This document shows positions 1-5,120 of a stretch of DNA of 6,660 nt, one piece after another. Within the stretch, counting starts at the first letter, position 1. Each line of letters opens with the position of its first letter. This stretch comes from Alphaproteobacteria bacterium (GTDB lineage Bacteria > Pseudomonadota > Alphaproteobacteria > JAJFFI01): assembly GCA_021776755.1 (NCBI GenBank), contig JAJFFI010000340.1:1-6660 (forward strand). Reading direction: 5' to 3'. A program made the translations under genes and the position numbers. Under the pieces are notes generated by a model. The model saw nothing but the letters and a program-made list of their open reading frames with translations, was not told the DNA's origin and ran no database searches.

Positions 1-120
1 CCCGCCGCCGCCGCACGCCGGCCCGCCAGGCTGTGCCCAGCGGCATGCCGCAAGCTGCCTGAAGCCAGATGCCCGAGGGACCCAGGTGACCTCCTCTCCA
101 AACAGGTCCTGAACCCCGGC

Positions 121-140
121 GGATGTCGTTCGCGACATCC
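121..140. repeat. Perfect inverted repeat with TTCG loop
   Basis: An 8-bp arm (GGATGTCG) pairs perfectly with CGACATCC across a TTCG tetraloop. UUCG loops are unusually stable in RNA, although the best-known form is closed by a C-G pair and here the closing pair is G-C. The hairpin lies about 70 bp beyond the photolyase stop codon and only 3 bp from a second, stronger hairpin. No T-tract follows on either strand. An RNA 3'-end or processing structure is the likeliest role, which is an inference. Confidence 0.6.
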
Positions 141-143
141 AAC

Positions 144-176
144 CCAGACCCCGGCGCTCCCCCCGCCGGGGTCTGG
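144..176. terminator. Strong GC hairpin, probable terminator for the photolyase gene
   Basis: Thirteen bases (144-156, starting CCAGACCCC) pair perfectly with 164-176 around a 7-nt C-rich loop. The hairpin begins about 35 nt past the stop codon of the photolyase gene when read on the minus strand. It could serve both strands if a plus-strand gene ends to the left. The T-rich tail of a classical intrinsic terminator is weak: GTTGG on the minus side and CGCGTTTGG on the plus side. It may therefore be an mRNA-stabilising 3' structure or one that acts with other termination factors. Confidence 0.5.
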
Positions 177-211
177 CGCGTTTGGTGTCCGCCAAGATGC
201 GACGCCGCCGC

Positions 212-1690
212 TCAGGACCCCTTGATCTGCCCGTAGGCGTCGAGCGCGCGCTCGCGGGCGGTCTTGTGATCGACAATGGGTTTGGGATAGTCGCGGCCAA
301 GCTCAAGCTCGGCCTCCGCCAGCACGTCGTCCGGGGCGGTCCAGGGCGCTTGCAGGTATTTGCCGGGCAATGCAGCGATTTCCGGCACCCATTCGCGGAC
401 ATAATCGCCGTCCGGGTCGAATTTCTTGCCCTGGGTCATCGGGTTGAAGACGCGAAAATACGGGGCGGCGTCGGCGCCCGAGCCCGCGACCCACTGCCAG
501 CCTGCCGCATTGTTGGCGAGATCCGCATCGACGAGCGTATCCCGGAACCACGCCTCGCCGTGGCGCCAGTGCACCAGCAGATCCTTGGTCAGGAAGGACG
601 CGACGATCATCCGCACCCGGTTGTGCATCCAGCCCGTCGCCCAGAGCTGGCGCATGCCGGCGTCGACAATCGGGAATCCCGTCTGGCCCGTTTGCCAGGC
701 GCGCAGGCCCCCGGGATCGTTGCGCCAGGGGAAATCGTCGAACTTGTCGTTGTAGTTGCCGTGCGGCAGCGTCGGAAAATGGAACAGCAGGTGGTGGCAG
801 AACTCGCGCCAGCCGATCTCGCTCAGGAATTTCCGCGCCCCTTGCTCGGGAAAGCCGCTTCCTGACGTCTGGCGCGCGCGTTCGACCCCGTGCCAGACCT
901 GCCGCGGGCTGATCTCGCCGAAATGCAGGTGCGGCGACAGCCGCGAGGTGAAGTCCTTGTCCGGCCGATCGCGGCCATCGGCATAGTCGGCGAGCGCCTC
1001 GTCCAGAAAATCGCCGAGCCGCGCCCGGGCCCCGGCCTCCCCGGGCGTCCAGCGATCCTCGAAGCCTTGCGCCCAGTTGGGACGGTCCGGCAGAAGGGTC
1101 CAGTCGTCCAGCGCCTCGCTCTCGATCTTCCCGTCGTACGCCTTCAGGCTCTCCGGCGCGCGCCCGGGTGCCTCCGGCCCGGGTCTCGCGAGGCACGCCT
1201 TCCAGAACGGCGTGTAGACCCGGTACGGGCCGCCGCTGCTGGTCTCGATCTCCCAGGGTTCGAACAGCAGCGCGCCGTTGAACGACCGCGCGCCGATGCC
1301 CTGGTCTTGCAGGGACGATTTGATCTTGCGGTCGCGCGCCACCGCATGGGGCTCGTAGCAGCGGTTCCAGAAGACGGCTGCGGCACCCGCCGCGTCCACA
1401 AGCTCTTGAATAACCTCCGCGGCCCGGCCCCGGCGCAGCACCAGCGGCGCGCCGAGATCGTCGAGCGCCTCTCCCAGGGCGGCCAGACTGTGGTGGAGCC
1501 ACCAGCGCGACGCGCCGCCGGGGCACAAGTCGCCTTTCGCTCCCGTATCCGGGGCCGCATCGTCCAGCACGAAGACGGGAATCACCGTGCGGCCGTCCGC
1601 GCCGGCGGCTTTCGCGGCGGCGCTTAGCGCCGGATTGTCCGCGATCCGCAAGTCCTGTCTGAACCAGACGATGACCGGTCCGTCCCCCAT
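212..1690 (-). CDS. phrB: Deoxyribodipyrimidine (CPD) photolyase, class I
   Basis: This 492-aa, FAD-dependent cytoplasmic enzyme uses blue or near-UV light to split cyclobutane pyrimidine dimers. The N-terminal antenna domain starts with VIVWFRQDLRIADNP (residues 6-20), the family signature, and has NRCYEP (109-114), whose Glu113 matches the folate-contacting Glu of E. coli PhrB. The FAD domain contains TSRLSPHLHFGEIS (248-261), WREF (294-297), TGWMHNRVRM (352-361) and the stretch NNAAGWQWVAGSG with TDAAPYF-like residues (393-412). By alignment from memory to E. coli PhrB, the electron-transfer Trp triad (W306/W359/W382) is intact as W322, W375 and W398, the dimer-contacting W277 is W294, and the flavin-proximal Asn is N394. 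Length fits the family (about 470-500 aa). The ATG at 1690 has an AGGAG ribosome site six bases upstream. The gene stands alone, divergent from the glycosyltransferase. A cryptochrome-like role is less likely given the conserved repair residues. Confidence 0.95.
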   Translation of the reverse strand: MGDGPVIVWFRQDLRIADNPALSAAAKAAGADGRTVIPVFVLDDAAPDTGAKGDLCPGGASRWWLHHSLAALGEALDDLGAPLVLRRGRAAEVIQELVDAAGAAAVFWNRCYEPHAVARDRKIKSSLQDQGIGARSFNGALLFEPWEIETSSGGPYRVYTPFWKACLARPGPEAPGRAPESLKAYDGKIESEALDDWTLLPDRPNWAQGFEDRWTPGEAGARARLGDFLDEALADYADGRDRPDKDFTSRLSPHLHFGEISPRQVWHGVERARQTSGSGFPEQGARKFLSEIGWREFCHHLLFHFPTLPHGNYNDKFDDFPWRNDPGGLRAWQTGQTGFPIVDAGMRQLWATGWMHNRVRMIVASFLTKDLLVHWRHGEAWFRDTLVDADLANNAAGWQWVAGSGADAAPYFRVFNPMTQGKKFDPDGDYVREWVPEIAALPGKYLQAPWTAPDDVLAEAELELGRDYPKPIVDHKTARERALDAYGQIKGS

Positions 1691-1859
1691 GCAATGCTCC
1701 TGAATGTCAGCGGCTTTGCGGGATGTTCAGCGCCGAACTGCGCCGATCCGCGGCCCCTGTCTGCAACCGTTTCCGGTGTGGGTTTATCGCACCCGGCGTT
1801 GCCACCGCGCCAGCTTGCGTTAGTCTCGGGCACATCGAACGGGGAAAGGCGGGCATCGC
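1691..1859. promoter_or_regulatory. Divergent intergenic region between phrB and the glycosyltransferase gene
   Basis: This 169-bp gap separates two divergent starts, so promoters for both genes should lie here. I see no convincing -35/-10 pair on either strand. A weak plus-strand candidate is TTGCCA near 1800 followed by TTAGTC about 15 bases later. The ribosome-site-like AAAGG (1845-1849) of the glycosyltransferase lies at the right end. No LexA-type box or other known UV-response operator was recognised. Confidence 0.4.
1697..1701 (-). promoter_or_regulatory. Ribosome binding site of the photolyase gene
   Basis: On the minus strand AGGAG lies six bases before the ATG whose first base is 1690. 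It fixes that start over an overlapping ATG in another frame at 1694. Confidence 0.7.
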
Positions 1860-3515
1860 GTGATCTGCATACTGCATGGCTATCTGCTCGAGGGATCGGG
1901 CAGCAATCTCTGGACGCGCTCGATCGTGCACGCGCTCTGCCGCGACGGGCAGGACGTGCAACTCGTCTGCCAGGAAGCGCACCCGAAGATCTACGACTTC
2001 ATCGCCGCGGCTTACGTCTACGAGCCGAACGGCGAGGTCACGACGCTGTTTGAGCGCGAGACGCCGTATCCCGGGCGCTGCGTCATGCACAAGCCGCGCT
2101 TGGGCGACACGCTGCCGGTCTATGTGCGCGACAAATACGACGAGTTCCCCAAGGTCGTGCCGATGGTCGAACTGCCGGACGACGTCATCGCGGATTATCT
2201 CGAGCGCAACGTCACGGTTGTGGAGCGCGTCGTGCGCGAGGCCGGGGTCACCGGCATGCATGCCAATCACGCGGTGCTGATGACGGTGGTGGCGGAACGG
2301 GTCGCGGCGGCGACCGGCGTGCCCTACACGATCATGCCCCACGGCAGCGCGATCGAATACGCGGTCAAGAAAGACCCGCGGTTCCACGCCTTTGCCAGCT
2401 CCGCGTTTGCGAATGCCGGCGCGATCTTCTGCATCGGCGAGGAAATGCGCAGCCGGGTGACCGATGTTTTCCCGAACGTGCCGGGGGTCGGCGGCAAGCT
2501 GCCCGATCTCAATCTCGGCGTCGATACCGCCGCCTTTGACCTGCTCGATCCGTCCGATCGCCCGGCCAGCATCGAGGCCCTGAAATCGGCCGTGAGCGGA
2601 CTTCCGCGTGGCCGCCCGGCGGGCACATCCGCGTCCCTCCGGAAAGGGCTTGCCGGCTTGAAGAAACCGGACGCTGCCAGCCTTGAGGCATTGTTCGAAG
2701 ATGCCCGCGGCTATCCCGAGAAAAGCCCGGACGCCGATCTGGAGCAAAGCCTCGAAGGCGTCGACTGGGCGGGCGATCCGTTGCTGCTGTTCGTTGGCCG
2801 CCTGATCGCCGCCAAGGGGCTGCAGAACATCCTCGCGGCCCTTCCCTTCGTGCTCGAGGCGTATCCGAAGGCGCGCATGCTGGTCGTCGGCCACGGTCCG
2901 TTGCGCGAGGTGGCGGAGGCCCTGCTGTATGCCATGGAGACCGGCGATCTCGGCCTGATCCGCCTGCTCGCCGCCTCGGGCCGGGCGCTGGAAGGGCCGT
3001 CCGCGGGCCATGGCGGCAGCGACGGGCTCGACGCCCTCGATCTCTGGCTCCAGGCGCTCGAGGCAGAGGGCCGGCTCGAGGACTGGATTGCCGCCTGCAA
3101 GGCGCACATCCGGCCGGAGCGGGTGATCTTCACGGGCTACCTGACCCACCGCGAGCTCAAGTTCCTGTTTCCCTGTGCCGATGTTGCGATTTTCCCGTCG
3201 GTGGTCGCCGAAGCGGGACCGCTGGTGTTTCTCGAGGCCCTTGCTTCGGGCGGCTTTCCGCTCGGCACCTATTTTGCCGGAATGGCCGCCAGCATCGACT
3301 CGGTTGCGGGCCGCCTGCCGCCTGAAGTCGCCGACGTGATGAAACTCCGACCTGAGGCGGCGCACACGGTCGCCGACATCGCCGCCAATGCGCGTGCCGC
3401 ACTGGCTTTTGGCGGCAAGCACAAGCAGGCGCTCCGCGCCGCGGTCGAAGAACAATACGACTGGATCAACGTTGCCCGCCGGCTTGAGGCCGGTATCCGC
3501 GCGCTCGCGACCTGA
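1860..3515 (+). CDS. Glycosyltransferase, GT-B fold, family 4-like, with two inserts
   Basis: This 551-aa protein most likely moves a sugar from a nucleotide-sugar donor to an unknown acceptor, in the cytoplasm or at the inner membrane face. The N-terminal domain opens with ILHGYLLEGSGSNLWTR (residues 4-20), the Gly-rich loop typical of GT4 enzymes, followed by HANH (134-137) and MPHGSAIEY (159-167). The linker reads LNLGVDTAAF (217-226). The C-terminal domain has LLLFVGRLIAAKG (308-320), MLVVGHGPL (340-348), RVIFTGYL (421-428), and FPSVVAEAGPLVFLEALASG (445-464), where E451 and E459 give the GT4 EX7E motif. Roughly 80 extra residues (227-305) and 70 extra residues (351-418) explain why it is longer than the usual 370-420 aa. 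No signal peptide or membrane helix is evident. The start is GTG at 1860, because the Rossmann strand begins immediately and AAAGG sits ten bases upstream, a rather long spacing. No polysaccharide genes adjoin it, so the product is unknown. Confidence 0.88.
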   Translation: MICILHGYLLEGSGSNLWTRSIVHALCRDGQDVQLVCQEAHPKIYDFIAAAYVYEPNGEVTTLFERETPYPGRCVMHKPRLGDTLPVYVRDKYDEFPKVVPMVELPDDVIADYLERNVTVVERVVREAGVTGMHANHAVLMTVVAERVAAATGVPYTIMPHGSAIEYAVKKDPRFHAFASSAFANAGAIFCIGEEMRSRVTDVFPNVPGVGGKLPDLNLGVDTAAFDLLDPSDRPASIEALKSAVSGLPRGRPAGTSASLRKGLAGLKKPDAASLEALFEDARGYPEKSPDADLEQSLEGVDWAGDPLLLFVGRLIAAKGLQNILAALPFVLEAYPKARMLVVGHGPLREVAEALLYAMETGDLGLIRLLAASGRALEGPSAGHGGSDGLDALDLWLQALEAEGRLEDWIAACKAHIRPERVIFTGYLTHRELKFLFPCADVAIFPSVVAEAGPLVFLEALASGGFPLGTYFAGMAASIDSVAGRLPPEVADVMKLRPEAAHTVADIAANARAALAFGGKHKQALRAAVEEQYDWINVARRLEAGIRALAT

Positions 3516-3517
3516 CA

Positions 3518-3545
3518 CCGGCGCGAGATAACGGCGCCGGCCTTT
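3518..3545 (+). terminator. Hairpin at the end of the glycosyltransferase gene
   Basis: CCGGCGC (3518-3524) pairs perfectly with GCGCCGG (3534-3540) around a 9-nt loop and is followed by CCTTT. It starts three bases after the TGA stop, so it probably ends the glycosyltransferase transcript. The T-tract is short. A second AACGGCGCCG copy downstream (3549-3558) can form a competing stem with the first (3530-3539). Confidence 0.5.
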
Positions 3546-3558
3546 CGGAACGGCGCCG
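3530..3558. repeat. Direct repeat AACGGCGCCG, two copies
   Basis: AACGGCGCCG occurs at 3530-3539 and again at 3549-3558. The core CGGCGCCG is itself a palindrome, so the copies can pair with each other as an 8-bp stem over an 11-nt loop, an alternative to the upstream hairpin. It lies between two convergent genes and so may act as a transcription end for either strand. Confidence 0.5.
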
Positions 3559-3596
3559 TGCATTGGCTGTCAAACCTGCGCCGCAGACGATCTCTG

Positions 3597-3794
3597 TCAG
3601 ACGGGCAGGAAATGCTGCATGTCGGCCAGCGCTGATACGCTGTACAGGCGCTTGATTTCCGGCTCTTCGACCTGGAAACACTTGGCCTGGGCGGGGCGCT
3701 GCTCGGAGCCGCCGCTGATATTCTCGACCTGGAATATCAGGCGCGAACTGTCGGCTTTCATGTACTTCTGGCCTACGCGTACTCGGTTTCGCAT
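3597..3794 (-). CDS. Small hypothetical protein, 65 aa
   Basis: I do not recognise a named family. The product begins MRNRVRVGQKYMKADS and reads as a short beta-rich protein: RVGQKYMK (6-13), SRLIFQVENI (17-26), a Gly/Ser/Gln turn (28-37), KCFQVEEPEIKRLYSVSAL (38-56) and a hydrophobic end (HFLPV). The general pattern, with a basic strand, an xVxxI strand and a final 'SVSAL...F.PV', resembles small uncharacterised alphaproteobacterial proteins I have seen, but this is memory, not a search. It has one Cys, no signal peptide and no membrane helix. The start chosen is the ATG at 3794, which has AGGGA seven bases upstream. ATGs farther up (3815 and 3851) would add residues encoded in the low-GC leader and lack well-spaced ribosome sites. 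A plus-strand frame overlaps it but reads like an antisense shadow. The gene is convergent with the glycosyltransferase and follows an AT-rich island. Confidence 0.6.
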   Translation of the reverse strand: MRNRVRVGQKYMKADSSRLIFQVENISGGSEQRPAQAKCFQVEEPEIKRLYSVSALADMQHFLPV

Positions 3795-3801
3795 GTCAGT
3801 A

Positions 3802-3806
3802 TCCCT
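3802..3806 (-). promoter_or_regulatory. Ribosome binding site deciding the start of the 65-aa gene
   Basis: On the minus strand AGGGA lies seven bases before the ATG whose first base is 3794. This favours a 65-aa product over longer 71- or 84-aa versions from upstream ATGs. Confidence 0.55.
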
Positions 3807-3884
3807 GTGTGTCATCCTGACCTGCACAGCATTATCCAAGCATACAATCAATTTTTACTTAGAAAATGCCGCCTCACATCTATG

Positions 3885-3914
3885 ATTATTTACGTTTTGC
3901 TTGTGCAAAATCAA
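3885..3914 (-). promoter_or_regulatory. Candidate sigma70-type promoter for the 65-aa gene
   Basis: On the minus strand TTGATT (3914-3909) and AATAAT (3890-3885) are separated by 18 bases, giving plausible -35 and -10 boxes. This implies a leader of roughly 85 nt before the ATG at 3794. The spacer holds most of a TTTTGC-N4-GCAAAA inverted repeat, as expected for an operator. AT-rich DNA yields such matches by chance, so confidence is low. Confidence 0.35.
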
Positions 3915-3955
3915 TAAAATATTCTACCGAATTTCTATCTATTTAAAGCAAAACG
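3893..3955. repeat. Operator-like TTTTGC/GCAAAA inverted repeats
   Basis: TTTTGC (3895-3900) and GCAAAA (3905-3910) form a perfect 6-bp inverted repeat over a 4-base gap. A third half-site, GCAAAA (3948-3953), extends this: CGTTTTGCTT (3893-3902) is the exact reverse complement of AAGCAAAACG (3946-3955), a 10-bp arm spaced by 43 bp. The closely spaced pair overlaps the spacer of the candidate promoter. A binding site for a dimeric repressor with a distal site is a reasonable reading, but no regulator gene is visible nearby. Confidence 0.5.
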
Positions 3956-4056
3956 AAAAATCAGGCGGATTTATTCGCAGGACCCAGGTAATACGGCTGC
4001 AGCCGCCGGACTATCCCCGGCAGATTCGAGACATACCGAAATCATGCTGAAAGCGC

Positions 4057-4968
4057 TCAGGCCGTGTCCACGTAATGCGGCTCGGGACGGCGGTAGAGAT
4101 CTTCGTAGTGCACCAGAACCGGTTCACCCAGCGGGACCGGGGCGCCGTCCCGGAATGCCCATTCGCCCCGGTCGCAATCGTCGGCGCGTACGTATCCATT
4201 GAGATAGAACCGGCGGTCGATGTCGGAACTGTTGGGACCCGAGCCGTGCACGCAGAACAGTCCCCAGAGCGCGACGTCGCCGGGCTCAAGCACAAGGTCC
4301 ACCGCGTTGTCGAGGTCGAGCCCAGCCGCCTCCAGATGGCGGGCGTCTTTCGACACGGCCATCGATGTCTTGCTGGTGTCGAAGGGCAATTCACCCATCG
4401 CATGGGATCCCGCGACCATTGTCATGGCGCCGTTATCCGGCCCGTGCGGGTCGATCGCAATGCCGGTCTGTACGTAGGATGTCGCCACGTTGCGGTACGC
4501 ATGACGCGGGCGGCGCGAGCGTACGTCCTGATGGTAGCCGAATTCGGCCTGCGCGGCACCCGGCGGCTTCCAGTGCATCTGGTTGATGATCTGCTTGATG
4601 TCGGTGCCGATCAGGGGGGCAACGATATTCCGCAGCCGCTCGTCGATCCGGAACCGCGCCATCGTCGGGTCGAAATAGGCCGGCCACTGCACCATCCGCA
4701 CGATGTGACCGAGGTTCGGGTCGTCGGCAACGCGGAAGAGCGTGTTCTTGTGGCGCCAGTCGCGGTTGTAGTTCAGCCCGCGCTGATAGATGCGGTCGAA
4801 GGCCGCCGCCATTTCGGCAACCTCGTCGGGCCCGAATACGCCGCGCACAACGGCATAGCCGTTGCGCCGGTACTCAGAAAGATAGCTGGTGCCTGCAGTC
4901 TCGACCGGTGAGCGCGGCGCACCTGAGTCATCGGCCAATACGGCCTGACTTGAGGTCATGGTGTCCAT
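4057..4968 (-). CDS. Phytanoyl-CoA dioxygenase (PhyH) family oxygenase
   Basis: This 303-aa cytoplasmic protein fits the PhyH family of non-haem Fe(II)/2-oxoglutarate oxygenases, which typically hydroxylate a small molecule while converting 2-oxoglutarate and O2 to succinate and CO2. The N-terminal YRRNGYAVVRGVFGPDEV (33-50) is the family's opening. The iron ligands are visible as H146 and D148 in GYHQDV, and H241 in CVHGSGPN, with R252 or R253 placed to bind 2-oxoglutarate. The GPDNGAMTMVAGSH segment (176-189) matches the conserved loop 'NGxxxxxxGSH'. Length is normal for the family (about 250-320 aa). The substrate is unknown, and bacterial members act on fatty acyl chains, ectoine, quorum signals, phosphonates and secondary metabolites. 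The first ATG (4968) lacks a clear ribosome site. A second in-frame ATG, codon 4 (4959), is an equal alternative and changes nothing important. The gene lies 152 bp from acuI, behind a terminator, so it probably has its own promoter. Confidence 0.88.
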   Translation of the reverse strand: MDTMTSSQAVLADDSGAPRSPVETAGTSYLSEYRRNGYAVVRGVFGPDEVAEMAAAFDRIYQRGLNYNRDWRHKNTLFRVADDPNLGHIVRMVQWPAYFDPTMARFRIDERLRNIVAPLIGTDIKQIINQMHWKPPGAAQAEFGYHQDVRSRRPRHAYRNVATSYVQTGIAIDPHGPDNGAMTMVAGSHAMGELPFDTSKTSMAVSKDARHLEAAGLDLDNAVDLVLEPGDVALWGLFCVHGSGPNSSDIDRRFYLNGYVRADDCDRGEWAFRDGAPVPLGEPVLVHYEDLYRRPEPHYVDTA

Positions 4969-5036
4969 AAGGGTCGGAATGTCTATCCTGTAGAGCCTGA
5001 CACCGGATTATGACACGAATATAATTAACAAAAGGC

Positions 5037-5083
5037 AAAGAGCGCCACATTTCCACGTATTCGTCGGAAATGCTGCGCTCTTT
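5037..5083 (-). terminator. Strong hairpin terminator after acuI
   Basis: AAAGAGCGC (5037-5045) pairs with GCGCTCTTT (5075-5083). After a 2-by-2 internal mismatch, CATTTCC (5048-5054) pairs with GGAAATG (5066-5072), leaving an 11-nt loop. On the minus strand the stem is followed by GCCTTTTGTTAATT, a T-rich tail, and it lies about 38 nt past the acuI stop, so it should end that transcript and insulate the downstream oxygenase gene. The plus strand also ends in TTTT, making the element potentially bidirectional. Confidence 0.8.
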
Positions 5084-5120
5084 TACTTGGCGAATATTTG
5101 TTGGCGAACCAGCCGCCCGG

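Larger units (their letters stand above)
1..211. other. Intergenic region at left edge, no gene called
   Basis: No convincing coding region was found here. On the plus strand one frame is open from the left edge to a stop at 229-231, and the other two close at about 58-60 and 109-111, so the tail of a plus-strand gene entering from the left is possible. The visible residues (runs of Pro, Arg and Ala) show no recognisable domain. The right half holds two tandem inverted repeats (121-140 and 144-176), described separately. Their position after the photolyase stop codon, and after any gene arriving from the left, fits an intergenic transcription-end region. Confidence 0.5.
3795..4056. other. AT-rich intergenic island upstream of the 65-aa gene
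   Basis: This 262-bp gap holds no credible coding region. By direct count, 33 of the 120 bases in 3841-3960 are G or C (about 28%), in strong contrast to the GC-rich genes on both sides. It contains repeated TTTTGC/GCAAAA half-sites (3893-3955), a candidate minus-strand promoter (3885-3914) and a 12-bp perfect palindrome, CGGCTGCAGCCG, at 3994-4005. It should carry the 3' end of the oxygenase transcript and the promoter of the small gene. Confidence 0.6.

Noticed and set aside
76..108. A strong GGAGGT-like ribosome site on the minus strand near the left edge
   Set aside because: The run reads GGAGAGGAGGTCACC, but no ATG, GTG or TTG follows at suitable spacing, so it does not support a gene start within the window.
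303..1694. A 463-codon minus-strand frame overlapping the photolyase gene
   Set aside because: It is Arg/Gly/Ala/Pro-rich and out of frame with a full-length photolyase that retains all key residues. It is a high-GC shadow.
1694..2053. A plus-strand frame starting in the phrB/glycosyltransferase gap
   Set aside because: It overlaps the first 190 bases of the glycosyltransferase out of frame, and has no recognisable motif or clear ribosome site.
1707..3563. A 618-codon minus-strand frame antisense to the whole glycosyltransferase gene
   Set aside because: It is rich in Arg, His and Asp with no recognisable domain, as expected for the complement of a GC-rich gene with strong third-position bias. 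The plus-strand frame carries clear GT4 motifs.
3619..3885. An 88-codon plus-strand frame overlapping the 65-aa gene
   Set aside because: Its end runs into the AT-rich non-coding island. The minus-strand product has a better ribosome site and a protein-like beta pattern. I could not exclude it fully.
3994..4005. The 12-bp palindrome CGGCTGCAGCCG considered as a terminator of the PhyH gene
   Set aside because: It has no loop bases and no T-tract follows on the minus strand, so a terminator call is not supported. It is mentioned only as part of the AT-rich region.
4075..4911. A 278-codon plus-strand frame antisense to the PhyH oxygenase
   Set aside because: It has no domain or ribosome site, and the opposite strand encodes a complete oxygenase with its metal ligands.
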